Shown here piece by piece: positions 37,473-45,643 of a stretch of 64,000 nt of DNA. The stretch is from Lactobacillus sp. YT155. GTDB lineage: Bacteria; Bacillota; Bacilli; Lactobacillales; Lactobacillaceae. A model generated the notes under the pieces. That model was not told the origin of the DNA, did not search any database, and saw only the letters and a program-made list of their open reading frames with translations. The translations under genes were made by a program, and so were the position numbers. The stretch lies in NCBI RefSeq assembly GCF_030504545.1, contig NZ_JAUKWP010000004.1:1-64000 (forward strand). The letters run 5' to 3'. Position 1 is the stretch's first letter; each line of letters opens with the position of its first letter.

Positions 37473-38102
37473 AAATTCCTCTGCTACTTTAGCAATTCTT
37501 TCCATTGCTTCTGCCATAATATCATCGGCGTGTTCAGGATCGTAATCCATACCTCCGGCAAATACGGATTGTACGTCGGTCACTCCCATGATACCTAGAA
37601 TTGTTTTGACATATTGATTACCAACATCTAAGTGGCTGAGATCAACTGGTCCGCCATGATAAACGCCACCAGTTGCTTGAATATGGAGAGCTTTTTTATT
37701 CTCAAGCAATCCTTCTGGACCATTTTCAGTATAGTGGAACGTATATGGAACCTGCATAACAATATCGAAATATGTTTTCATTTCTGCTGGAATAAATAAA
37801 TTGTACATTGGATTTGCAAAAACATATTTGTCGGCGTTCATAAATTCGTCAACTAACTTCTGTCTCCCTTCTTGGAAAGTCTTTTCCTCAGGTGTTAGTT
37901 CCTGTTGTGCCATACTCTTATTATAGATGGAAATAGCCGTACTATTTAAAGGATAATCCAACCCATCTGAGACATTGTGTTCAATGATTTCATCATCTGG
38001 ATGACCTTGTTGATAGATTTGTTTGAAATTCTCTACCATTGCCATCGAATTCGATTGTTTCTCCATCTCAGGGTGAGCCTTGATGATTAATACTTTTGCC
38101 AT
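37470..38102 (-). CDS. FMN-dependent NADH:quinone oxidoreductase / azoreductase
   Basis: The 210-residue flavodoxin-like protein fits the AzoR/NQO family: VLIIKAHP at the N-terminus, ANPMYNLFIPAEMKTYFD at the flavin site, and HIQATGGVYHGG. It probably reduces quinones or azo compounds with NAD(P)H by two electrons. It is monocistronic and forms one edge of the redox block between truB and rbfA. Substrate is not predictable. Confidence 0.9.
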   Translation of the reverse strand: MAKVLIIKAHPEMEKQSNSMAMVENFKQIYQQGHPDDEIIEHNVSDGLDYPLNSTAISIYNKSMAQQELTPEEKTFQEGRQKLVDEFMNADKYVFANPMYNLFIPAEMKTYFDIVMQVPYTFHYTENGPEGLLENKKALHIQATGGVYHGGPVDLSHLDVGNQYVKTILGIMGVTDVQSVFAGGMDYDPEHADDIMAEAMERIAKVAEEF

Positions 38103-38183
38103 GCTTTATTCCTCCAATTTGTTATTTAGTTCACATATTACGTTATCACTTAAAGTAAGCGCTATCAATACTCATATTTAATT

Positions 38184-39089
38184 CTATTTCAATATTATCC
38201 AAGCTCCAATTGCTATTACTAAAGATATATTTTCAAATACCAAATTTTGAATAGACGTTGGAAATGTTTTTGCTTTACTCTGTTTAGCTGAGAATATCGT
38301 CACATTTTTCACTACTGGAACTAGTGATAAAAATCCCAACAATATAGGCCATTCTGCTATTTTAAAAATTAACAATAGTATAATTGCCAAATATCCAGCA
38401 TAGGCTAAAAATTGATACAGTTTAATGCACAATTTCTTCCCAACCAAAATTGGTAAAGTCCTTCGTTCATTTTTTATATCTTGATCTATATCTGATAAGT
38501 TATTCGCAAGCATTATATTGGCTATGGTGGCAACTGGAGTGACACATACCAGAATAATTGCCAACCAGTCTTTACCGGACGCAAGAAATACATTCTCGTG
38601 AGTATTAACAATTACTGTAATCAAAGGAATTCCCAATCCTAGAGTTATCCCCGAAAAAGCTTCTCCTAATGGAAGCCTAGATAAAGGCAAAGGACCATAT
38701 GTATAAAAAATTCCAATTATAAAGCATAAAACCCCTAAGTATAATAATGATAAATTCGAGAGCCTAACCAAAACTATTCCAACAATTGTTGAAAATAGTA
38801 ACATTGAAATAATTATTCCTTTCACCAAGGACACACTGACTTTTTCTCTACCAATTAGATTTACTTTAAATTTATAATTATTGTCTTTTGCTTTTAAATA
38901 ATCCATTAGGTTATTGATTGCAGTGGTTGTCATATCAAAAACTAACATTGAAAAAAAGAAAAGTACCGAGTTTAGTAAATCAAATTGATTGAAGTAAGCA
39001 AAAGTAAAGAAAGTACCTACAAAGAAAGGAAGAATACTAGCCAACTTAGTTTTGGCTTCTACCAATTCTAAAAAAATTTTCAAGTTCAT
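38184..39089 (-). CDS. menA: MenA-like UbiA prenyltransferase (DHNA polyprenyltransferase)
   Basis: The 301-residue membrane protein has about nine helices and two Asp-rich motifs: NNLMDYLKAKDN (about 59-70) and NNLSDIDQDIKNERRTL (about 196-212). These bind prenyl diphosphate through Mg2+ in UbiA enzymes. The second motif fits MenA, which joins DHNA to a prenyl chain to give demethylmenaquinone. No menFDHCEB genes are seen here, so the host may use external DHNA, as several lactobacilli do. Confidence 0.87.
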   Translation of the reverse strand: MNLKIFLELVEAKTKLASILPFFVGTFFTFAYFNQFDLLNSVLFFFSMLVFDMTTTAINNLMDYLKAKDNNYKFKVNLIGREKVSVSLVKGIIISMLLFSTIVGIVLVRLSNLSLLYLGVLCFIIGIFYTYGPLPLSRLPLGEAFSGITLGLGIPLITVIVNTHENVFLASGKDWLAIILVCVTPVATIANIMLANNLSDIDQDIKNERRTLPILVGKKLCIKLYQFLAYAGYLAIILLLIFKIAEWPILLGFLSLVPVVKNVTIFSAKQSKAKTFPTSIQNLVFENISLVIAIGAWIILK

Positions 39090-39118
39090 ATATATCTCCT
39101 AATGAGTCGAATGCAAAT

Positions 39119-39147
39119 AAAAAAGATGAGAATTTTCTCATCTTTTA
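39119..39147 (-). terminator. Terminator of the DUF5993-dsbB operon
   Basis: The stem AAAGATGAGAA/TTCTCATCTTT is followed by TTTATTTG on the minus strand. Confidence 0.85.
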
Positions 39148-39744
39148 TTTAAATAAATCGAATAGTTGATAATGTGTTGGATCGTCAGGAAGTTTAAAGT
39201 TGAATCCTTCTTGGAAGATCATTAACACAAACATTAGTACAACCATGAAAAACATTAATTTTAAGGCAAGATCACCTAACTTCTGCATTGATGCATCTTT
39301 AGTAGGTGTTAAGTACTTAGCAAATGCTAAATTAACTCCACAAAATGCAATTACTACAATAAATGTAACTAGTGACCATGTATAAAAATGAATTCCTAAA
39401 ACAGCTGGTCCGAATCCTGGGTCATTAGGAGCAATGTGCAAAAGTAATTGTCTAACACAAGCTACCATTCCAAAAATTGAAAAGATTAGTGACAATCCAT
39501 AACCAGTTGCAAATTTTTCAGTATCAATTTTACCGTTCAAAGTTTGTATAATTATGTACATTGGTCCTATTGATGTCATTGCCATTGACAAACGTTGTAA
39601 TACGCATAGTGGACAAGGTAAATCGTGAATTGCTAATTGTGTTCCAACAGAACCAATTAGCATTAATGAATATCCAACGACAAAAAGAATTGCCAATCCA
39701 AATCCTAGATTACCCCATTTTTTATTCTCTGCTGTGCTTTGCAT
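39145..39744 (-). CDS. dsbB: DsbB-like disulfide bond formation protein
   Basis: The 199-residue protein has four or five membrane helices and the DsbB signature PCPLCVLQR: C44, C47 and R51, the quinone-reactive pair in the first external loop. The second external Cys pair of E. coli DsbB is not evident; only single cysteines lie at VACVRQ and AFCGVN. DsbB family members pass electrons from thiol oxidases to quinone. It directly follows the DUF5993 gene. Confidence 0.85.
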   Translation of the reverse strand: MQSTAENKKWGNLGFGLAILFVVGYSLMLIGSVGTQLAIHDLPCPLCVLQRLSMAMTSIGPMYIIIQTLNGKIDTEKFATGYGLSLIFSIFGMVACVRQLLLHIAPNDPGFGPAVLGIHFYTWSLVTFIVVIAFCGVNLAFAKYLTPTKDASMQKLGDLALKLMFFMVVLMFVLMIFQEGFNFKLPDDPTHYQLFDLFK

Positions 39745-39763
39745 TTATATTCTCCCCTTTCTC

Positions 39764-39925
39764 CTATAAGCTTATTGGTAATGTACTTGTGGCATGTAGT
39801 TTAAACAATATAATAACTAGTACAAGAACGACACTAAAAAGTACGAATATCTTCTTTGATGTGTCGTGCTTTATTGCCAATAAATAGAATAAATACGTCA
39901 TGATAAGTAAAATAATTATGTCCAT
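39764..39925 (-). CDS. DUF5993-like small membrane protein
   Basis: The 53-residue protein runs from ATG at 39925 to TAG at 39764 with SD AAGGGG. It begins MDIIILLIMTYLFYLLAIKH, has two hydrophobic segments (1-18, 26-42) separated by a short charged turn (HDTSKK), and ends ATSTLPISL. This size, layout and position directly upstream of dsbB match the DUF5993 family, small proteins often next to dsbB. Function is unknown; a DsbB partner is inferred. Confidence 0.78.
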   Translation of the reverse strand: MDIIILLIMTYLFYLLAIKHDTSKKIFVLFSVVLVLVIILFKLHATSTLPISL

Positions 39926-39960
39926 AGTGCACCCCTTTTTATATTTATTTCACAATGTCG

Positions 39961-39988
39961 ATTATAGCACTCCGGAATGCATTGTAAA
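39961..39988 (-). promoter_or_regulatory. Promoter of DUF5993-dsbB with palindromic operator in the spacer
   Basis: Minus strand: -35 TTTACA (39983-39988), 16-bp spacer, -10 TATAAT (39961-39966). The spacer holds GCACTCCGGAATGC (39967-39980), a 14-bp palindrome with one mismatched pair. The placement between -35 and -10 suggests repression by an unidentified regulator. Confidence 0.7.
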
Positions 39989-40037
39989 CCCTTTGTAGAA
40001 AGAATTGCATGATAAAATATAATTTTATTTTTACAAT

Positions 40038-40052
40038 TGAAAGCGTTATAAT
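40038..40052 (+). promoter_or_regulatory. cre site overlapping the -10 box of the NDH-2 gene
   Basis: TGAAAGCGTTATAA at 40038-40051 matches the cre consensus TGWAARCGYTWWCW at 13 of 14 positions. It overlaps the -10 TATAAT at 40047-40052. CcpA bound there would block RNA polymerase, so the gene is predicted to be repressed on preferred sugars. Confidence 0.7.
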
Positions 40053-40091
40053 CTAACTGTTTGAAATTTTTTTAACAAAGGGGAATGCACA

Positions 40092-41696
40092 ATGAAGAAA
40101 AAAAATATACTAATTGTTGGTGCCGGTTTTGCCGGTATCTTCACCGCAAAAAAATTAGCCAGAAAATTTAAAAGAAATTCTGACGTCCAGATAACTTTGA
40201 TAGATAAACATTCTTACTTTACTTATCTTACAGAATTGCACGAGGTAGCTGCCAACAGAGTTCCAGAGGATGCAATTCAGTACGACCTACAGAGACTTTT
40301 TTCCAAACAAAAAAATGTACACTTAATCACCGATAAAATAATTAAAGTAGATCAGTCTAATAAGTTAGTTATTGGGGAACATGACTCATATAATTTCGAC
40401 TATTTAATTATTGGTATTGGCTCAGAACCAAATGACTTTAATACACCAGGTGTAAAAGAATTTGGTTTCACTCTTGGTTCATGGGAACAAGCAATTGAAA
40501 TTAAAGAGCATATCATTTCTACTATACGTAAAGGTGCAATTGAGCAAGATTCAAAGAAAAGAGAATCTCTCCTTACGATTTCAGTGGTTGGCTCAGGTTT
40601 CACAGGAACTGAGACAATTGGAGAATTTGCTGAATGGAAGCATATTCTAGCAAAAGAAAACAAGATTGATCCCGATGAAATAAAGCTTAATCTCATTGAA
40701 ATGGCACCTACTATAATGAATATGTTGGACCCTAAAGATGCTATAAAAGCTGAAAGATATATGGAGAAACAAAATATTAATGTCATGAAAAACACGGGCG
40801 TTATAGGTGTTCATAAAGACTATATCGACTTAAAAGACGGAAGTAAGTTACCAACTAGTACTCTAATCTGGACTGCAGGAGTAAAAGCAAACTCTGACGC
40901 AAATATGCTGGGATTTGAGCAAGGCAAGGCAGATAGAATAATTGTTAATAAGTACATGCAAATTAATGACTCTGATTTTCTATATGCAATCGGAGATGTT
41001 AACCTTTATAGTGCTAACAATGATGGTAAAGGCGAACCACAAATTGTTCAAGCGGCAGAAGAAAGTGCAGAAACTGCAGCCGCAAATGTAATAGCCCAAA
41101 TCAATAATTCTAAGCAACACGAGTTCAGCCCAAATTATCAAGGCTTTATGGTCAGCATTGGTTCTAAATATGCGGTAGCCAATATTTTTAATAACATTCA
41201 TTTGTCAGGATTTATGGCAACTTTATTAAAGCATATGATCAATATCAAAACTTTCCTTCAGTTATCATCTTTTTATTACTTATTCAAATACCTTGAACAC
41301 GAATTCTTTGATGCTCAAAACGAACGAACAGTTTTTGGAAAATTAACTGACACTCACGGTAATGCTTTATGGTCATTGCCGTTACGACTATTAATTGGTG
41401 GTTACTTAATTTACCTTGCAACTAGTACCTCAATTTCTTTTAGTTTTATTGCATTAATATTAGGAATTACAATTTTTACCGGTACTCTTACAAGTCTCAG
41501 TGGAATTATCTTGTTTGTTCTTTCTATCATCTGGACAGCTTCCGGATTTGGCTATTTGTTTTGGCTTATCCCAGCTTCATTGATATTACTTGATGGATGT
41601 GGAAAAGTATTAGGAATTGATAGTCTTCTATCTCCTTTCATTTCCAAATTACTTCTAAAGAAAACACATGGTAAAGTTTATTCATATTACAAATAA
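40092..41696 (+). CDS. ndh2: Type II NADH:quinone oxidoreductase with C-terminal membrane domain
   Basis: The 534-residue flavoprotein has an N-terminal FAD motif VGAGFAGIFTAK (about 8-19), an NAD motif VVGSGFTGTETIGE (about 165-178) and the FAD-binding IGDVN. Residues about 355-400 form the amphipathic membrane-docking region. Unlike basic NDH-2 (about 400 residues), about 100 extra C-terminal residues form three or four hydrophobic helices (LWSLPLRLLIGGYLIYL...). Similar extensions occur in the Ndh2 of flavin-based extracellular electron transfer loci. SD AAAGGGG precedes the ATG. Confidence 0.9.
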   Translation: MKKKNILIVGAGFAGIFTAKKLARKFKRNSDVQITLIDKHSYFTYLTELHEVAANRVPEDAIQYDLQRLFSKQKNVHLITDKIIKVDQSNKLVIGEHDSYNFDYLIIGIGSEPNDFNTPGVKEFGFTLGSWEQAIEIKEHIISTIRKGAIEQDSKKRESLLTISVVGSGFTGTETIGEFAEWKHILAKENKIDPDEIKLNLIEMAPTIMNMLDPKDAIKAERYMEKQNINVMKNTGVIGVHKDYIDLKDGSKLPTSTLIWTAGVKANSDANMLGFEQGKADRIIVNKYMQINDSDFLYAIGDVNLYSANNDGKGEPQIVQAAEESAETAAANVIAQINNSKQHEFSPNYQGFMVSIGSKYAVANIFNNIHLSGFMATLLKHMINIKTFLQLSSFYYLFKYLEHEFFDAQNERTVFGKLTDTHGNALWSLPLRLLIGGYLIYLATSTSISFSFIALILGITIFTGTLTSLSGIILFVLSIIWTASGFGYLFWLIPASLILLDGCGKVLGIDSLLSPFISKLLLKKTHGKVYSYYK

Positions 41697-41698
41697 TA

Positions 41699-41727
41699 AA
41701 AAAGTAGCGAGTAATCGCTACTTTTTT
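41699..41727 (+). terminator. Terminator of ndh2
   Basis: The stem AAAGTAGCGA/TCGCTACTTT is followed by TTT. Confidence 0.88.
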
Positions 41728-41782
41728 CGTTTAAATAAACACTAACATTTCAAAAATATATCTTATGAGAAGTATCAAGAAT

Positions 41783-41816
41783 AAAAAAATCGCCATGATA
41801 TAGAATATCACAGCGA
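41783..41816 (-). terminator. Terminator of the small RNA
   Basis: A symmetric hairpin of 4 + 6 bp with 2-nt internal bulges and loop TCT is followed by seven Ts on the minus strand. Confidence 0.8.
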
Positions 41817-41913
41817 CTTCCCAATTTTTTGAGAGGATTTGGCCAACTTACGTATAGTGTAATAGTTTGCATATTTTCAATCAATACTTTCCCCTAATAA
41901 CAACATCCTCTCG
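41783..41913 (-). ncRNA. Unassigned small structured RNA
   Basis: A complete small transcription unit of about 130 nt lies in the ndh2-rbfA gap. Its promoter is at 41919-41947. The 5' end GAGAGGAT (41905-41912) pairs with ATCCTCTC (41831-41838), closing a domain of about 80 nt. A terminator stem TCGC..TGATAT/ATATCA..GCGA (41790-41816) and seven Ts (41783-41789) end it. No convincing protein is encoded. The layout resembles antisense RNAs of type I toxin-antitoxin loci, but no toxin frame was found. Confidence 0.6.
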
Positions 41914-41918
41914 GTTGC

Positions 41919-41947
41919 ATTATAACCTCTAAATAAAGCGGATACAA
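41919..41947 (-). promoter_or_regulatory. Promoter of the small RNA
   Basis: Minus strand: -35 TTGTAT (41942-41947), 17-bp spacer, -10 TATAAT (41919-41924). Confidence 0.7.
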
Positions 41948-41980
41948 TGATAGTTGACCCAGTATATAGTTGCGTATAAA

Positions 41981-42018
41981 AAAAGACTACTACTTCATAA
42001 TTGAAATAGTAGTCTTTT
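41981..42018 (-). terminator. Terminator of the rimP-rbfA operon
   Basis: The 12-bp stem AAAAGACTACTA/TAGTAGTCTTTT with a 14-nt loop is followed by T-rich sequence on the minus strand. Confidence 0.85.
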
Positions 42019-42020
42019 TA

Positions 42021-42377
42021 TTATTTATTCTCTTTTTCGTGCATTTGACGAATCAATTCATCAATTCTTTCTCCATAACGGATTGAATCGTCTTGCTTGA
42101 ATTTTAGTTCGGGAGTTTTGAACATAGTTAATCTTTGACTTAATTCCCGTCTAATCAATCCAGTAGCATTATCCAAGCCCTCTTGAGCTTTCTGAGCTTC
42201 GCTGGCTTTATCTGATAAGATACTGAAAAAGATGGTTGCATTTTGTAAATCACCAGTCATTTGAACTCCAGTGATTGTCACATCTTGAACTCGTGGATCA
42301 CGAACTCGTTTGAGAATTATGTCATTAACTTCTTTTTGAATCTCTTGTTCAACTCGACCGATTCGATGTTTGACCAT
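42021..42377 (-). CDS. rbfA: Ribosome-binding factor A
   Basis: The 118-residue KH-like protein starts with HRIGRVEQEIQKEVNDIILKRVRDPR, the RbfA family pattern, and includes LSQRLTMFKTPELKF with the RYGERIDEL end. It matures 16S rRNA 5' ends in the 30S subunit and is needed in the cold. It closes the rimP-nusA-ylxR-ylxQ-infB-rbfA operon. Confidence 0.97.
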   Translation of the reverse strand: MVKHRIGRVEQEIQKEVNDIILKRVRDPRVQDVTITGVQMTGDLQNATIFFSILSDKASEAQKAQEGLDNATGLIRRELSQRLTMFKTPELKFKQDDSIRYGERIDELIRQMHEKENK

Positions 42378-42388
42378 ATATTATCTCC

Positions 42389-44998
42389 TTATTTAACAGA
42401 AACTTCTTCCATTACAAAGGCTTCAACTTGATCATCAATCTTGATGTCGTTGTAGTTTTCAATAGTGATACCACATTCGAATCCTGAAGTAACTTCTTTA
42501 ACATCATCTTTAAAGCGTTTCAATGATGCAAGTTTTCCTTCATAGATAACAATTCCATCACGAATCAAGCGAACACCCGAATCTCTGGTAATTGAACCAT
42601 TGTCAACGATACATCCAGCAATTGTACCAACTTTTGAAACATGGTAAGTTTCACGAACAGTAAGTGTACCAGTAACTTTTTCTTCGTAAACTGGTTCAAG
42701 CATACCCTTCATAGCTAATTCGATTTCGTCAATGGCGTTATAGATAACACGGTGTAAACGAATGTCGACATTTTCTTCTTCTGCTTCAATCTTAGCTTGT
42801 GGTGTTGGACGAACATTGAATCCAATAATTATCGCATTACTTGCTGATGCTAAAGTAATATCACTTTCGTTAATTGCACCAACAGCTTGATGAATGATAT
42901 TAACACGGACGCCTTCAACTTCAATCTTCTTCAAACTACCAGCAAGAGCTTCAACTGAACCTTGAACATCGGCTTTGATAATAACGTCAACGTTCTTAAG
43001 TTCTCCTTCTTTCATGGTATCGAACAAGTTGTCCAATGTAACAGTGTTGGTACGTTTTCTTTCTTCGACCAAGGCACGCTTAGCACGTTCTTCACCAGCT
43101 GCACGAGCAGTCTTCTCATCTTCAAACTCTGCGAAACGATCAGCTGCTTCTGGCACATCATTTAGACCAGTGATTTCAACTGGCATTGATGGTCCAGCGG
43201 CTTTAACAGTACGTCCACGATCATTAGTCATCGTTCTAACACGACCGAAGGTATTACCAACAACGATTGGATCTCCAGTCTTAAGTGTTCCTTGTTGTAC
43301 TAATAGTGAAGCAATTGGTCCACGTCCTTTATCAAGACGAGCTTCAATTACTGTACCAATAGCACGGTGTGTTGGATCAGCTGTAAGTTCAAGCACATCA
43401 GCTTCTAGAAGTACCATTTCTAGCAATTCATCAACACCAGTACCTTCTTTAGCAGAGATATTAACAAAAATTGTTTCTCCACCATAACTTTCAGGAATTA
43501 ATTCATATTCCATCAATTGTTCAATAACGTGTTGTGGATTTGCTCCTGGTTTATCAATCTTGTTAACAGCAACGATAATTGGATCACCAGCAGCTTTAGC
43601 ATGATTAATAGCTTCAATTGTTTGAGGCATAACTCCGTCATCAGCAGCAACAACTAGGATAACAATGTCAGTTACGTCGGCTCCGCGAGCACGCATGTTA
43701 CTAAATGCAGCATGTCCTGGAGTATCCAAGAAGGTAATTAAACGATCATTTAATTTAACTTGGTAAGCACCAATATGTTGAGTAATACCACCGGCTTCAC
43801 CTTCAGTAACGTGTGATTTACGTAAGTTATCCAATAGAGTTGTCTTACCATGATCAACGTGTCCCATGATTGTAACAACTGGAGGACGTGATTCAAGAGC
43901 ATCTTGATTGATATCTTCAGCATCAAAGTATGTATCAATGTTAGCGATATCTTCTTCAATTTTCTCTTCTGATTGAATACCGTAATCTTCAGCAATCAAT
44001 TCAATTGTATCTTTATCAAGAGATTGGTTTTGGTTAACCATAATCCCTAACATAAAGAGTTTCTTAACGATTTCTGATGGCTCACGATGCAAAATCTTTC
44101 CTAGATCTTGAGCATTCATACCAACGGTATAGTTAAGTGTTTCTGGAAGTGGACGTTCTTTTCTTTGTGGCATTTCCTTCTTAACAACATTTTGAGTTTG
44201 TTGTCTCTTCTTGTTCTTCTTCTTCTTTCTTGAACCGAATGGATTACCTAAGTTCTTCTTGTTGAAATCACGTTTTACTTCACGGTTGTTATTGTTATTT
44301 TTCTTTTCTTCTACAGGAATTGGTGCTGAAGGAATTGGAGTGGAAACTTTCTTTTCTTCAGGTTTTTTGGAAGTTGGTTTAGCAGTGTGATTATTGTTTC
44401 TTGGTTTACTAGTTTGATTGTTAGCTTGTGAATGTACAGTCTGTTCCTTGTGTTCTTTAAAAGCAGCTAAATGCTTAGCTCCTACACCACCAGTTCTTGG
44501 TTGTGGAGCTGAAGTATTAGTTCTTTGATTATTATTAAAGCGATTGTTGTTGTTATTAGGACGACTGTTATTATTTGAACGGTTGTTGTCCGAATTATTG
44601 CGGTTATTGGAGTGGTTGTTATTGTTACCGCGATTGTTTTGGGTACCCACTCTTTTCTTGTTAGCTTCTGGACGTCTGATGGCAGTAACCTTAATCTTTG
44701 TTTTCTTAGGTTTATCATCATCAGCTTTGGTTTCTTTTTTGGCCTCAGAAGTAGCTTCAGTCTTCTTAGGAGCTTCTTTTTTAGCATCTGAAGCTTCTTT
44801 CTTAACTGGTTTTTCTGTTTTTGCTGGTGCTTCTTTCTTTGACAAAGCAGATTTAATCTTTGCTTCGTCATTTTCATCAACAGAAGACATGTGGTTCTTG
44901 ATATCAACGCCTAATTTTTCAGCGGCATCAACAACCACTTTGTTGTCAACGTCTAGTTCTTTTGCGATCGTATAAATTCTTTTTTTAGCCATATACAT
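42389..44998 (-). CDS. infB: Translation initiation factor IF-2
   Basis: The 869-residue GTPase has a short N-terminal IF2N domain, a long disordered Lys/Asn-rich region (about 55-290), a second IF2N, and the G domain with [20 protein letters not shown] and NKIDK. Domains II-IV follow. It delivers fMet-tRNA to the 30S complex. The ATG at 44998 sits 5 nt after AGGAG; a second ATG two codons later (MAKKRIYT) is equally plausible and is the usual family N-terminus. Confidence 0.98.
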   Translation of the reverse strand: MYMAKKRIYTIAKELDVDNKVVVDAAEKLGVDIKNHMSSVDENDEAKIKSALSKKEAPAKTEKPVKKEASDAKKEAPKKTEATSEAKKETKADDDKPKKTKIKVTAIRRPEANKKRVGTQNNRGNNNNHSNNRNNSDNNRSNNNSRPNNNNNRFNNNQRTNTSAPQPRTGGVGAKHLAAFKEHKEQTVHSQANNQTSKPRNNNHTAKPTSKKPEEKKVSTPIPSAPIPVEEKKNNNNNREVKRDFNKKNLGNPFGSRKKKKNKKRQQTQNVVKKEMPQRKERPLPETLNYTVGMNAQDLGKILHREPSEIVKKLFMLGIMVNQNQSLDKDTIELIAEDYGIQSEEKIEEDIANIDTYFDAEDINQDALESRPPVVTIMGHVDHGKTTLLDNLRKSHVTEGEAGGITQHIGAYQVKLNDRLITFLDTPGHAAFSNMRARGADVTDIVILVVAADDGVMPQTIEAINHAKAAGDPIIVAVNKIDKPGANPQHVIEQLMEYELIPESYGGETIFVNISAKEGTGVDELLEMVLLEADVLELTADPTHRAIGTVIEARLDKGRGPIASLLVQQGTLKTGDPIVVGNTFGRVRTMTNDRGRTVKAAGPSMPVEITGLNDVPEAADRFAEFEDEKTARAAGEERAKRALVEERKRTNTVTLDNLFDTMKEGELKNVDVIIKADVQGSVEALAGSLKKIEVEGVRVNIIHQAVGAINESDITLASASNAIIIGFNVRPTPQAKIEAEEENVDIRLHRVIYNAIDEIELAMKGMLEPVYEEKVTGTLTVRETYHVSKVGTIAGCIVDNGSITRDSGVRLIRDGIVIYEGKLASLKRFKDDVKEVTSGFECGITIENYNDIKIDDQVEAFVMEEVSVK

Positions 44999-45007
44999 TC
45001 ACACTCC

Positions 45008-45307
45008 TTAATTAATTAATTCTTTGAATTTCTTTGCTATTCCAACATCCGTAATTGCAATTAATTTACGATTCTTCCCTGTAGCTAACATGATTTCTTC
45101 ATCAGTTAAAACTTGATACATTGGAACTTGGTAATAATCAGTTTTGTTAACGATGTCTTTTAAAGACCGTTCGCTAATATCTAACGAAACTAGGACTAAC
45201 TTAGCCTTGCCACCGGCAACAGCGTTACCTACTAATTCGGTACCAGTAATGATCTTAGAGGCTTTTGTAGCAATTCCTAAAAAGTTAATGATTTTTTGTT
45301 TGTTCAA
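45008..45307 (-). CDS. ylxQ: L7Ae-family ribosomal protein YlxQ
   Basis: The 99-residue protein has the L7Ae/L30e pattern: FLGIATKASKIITGTE then KAKLVLVSLDIS. It probably binds kink-turn RNA. It starts with TTG at 45307, overlapping the ylxR TGA (TTGA), so translation is likely coupled to ylxR. Confidence 0.9.
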   Translation of the reverse strand: MNKQKIINFLGIATKASKIITGTELVGNAVAGGKAKLVLVSLDISERSLKDIVNKTDYYQVPMYQVLTDEEIMLATGKNRKLIAITDVGIAKKFKELIN

Positions 45308-45615
45308 TGTTTTTTACCAATATCTCCAAATAATTCCATTCTCGCTGCTTGATGTTCAACATAATCAATTAGCTCATCATAGAAACTACTATCAAGCTCT
45401 GTTTCAAAGACTCTCTCAATCACTTTCTTGTCTTTGGCTTTCTTTACAGCTTCTAAGTTTAAACCAACATAAGCTCCACGACCAGGCTTTTTGCCTGTAG
45501 GATCGATTGATACTTCGCCTTCTTTGTTCTTAACAATGCGAACCATTTCTTTTTTGGGAAACATTTCGTTAGTTAGCAAGTCTTTTCTCATTGGAATCTT
45601 TCTTTGCTTAACCAT
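45304..45615 (-). CDS. ylxR: YlxR family RNA-binding protein (RnpM)
   Basis: The 103-residue protein has the YlxR motif KKPGRGAYV and an N-terminal IPMRKDLLTNEMFPKKEMVRIVK. YlxR/RnpM of B. subtilis binds and modulates RNase P RNA. I choose the ATG at 45615, 8 nt after AGGTGG, over two earlier in-frame codons overlapping that SD. It lies between nusA and ylxQ as in most Firmicutes. Confidence 0.92.
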   Translation of the reverse strand: MVKQRKIPMRKDLLTNEMFPKKEMVRIVKNKEGEVSIDPTGKKPGRGAYVGLNLEAVKKAKDKKVIERVFETELDSSFYDELIDYVEHQAARMELFGDIGKKH

Positions 45616-45643
45616 TGTCATCACCACCTAAAAAGTTTAGTTA

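Noticed and set aside
41730-41795. 21-codon hydrophobic frame (MAIFLFLILLIRYIFEM...) on the minus strand as a type I toxin
   Set aside because: Its ATG lies in the terminator stem of the small RNA and has no SD. The Phe/Leu content follows from the T-run.
41755-41889. 44-codon minus-strand frame starting TTG after AGGGGAAAG
   Set aside because: The frame runs through the terminator hairpin and T-run, and the peptide has no recognisable pattern.
44482-44975. Two long opposing frames over the infB N-terminal region
   Set aside because: They are shadows of the low-complexity Lys/Asn-rich linker of IF-2.
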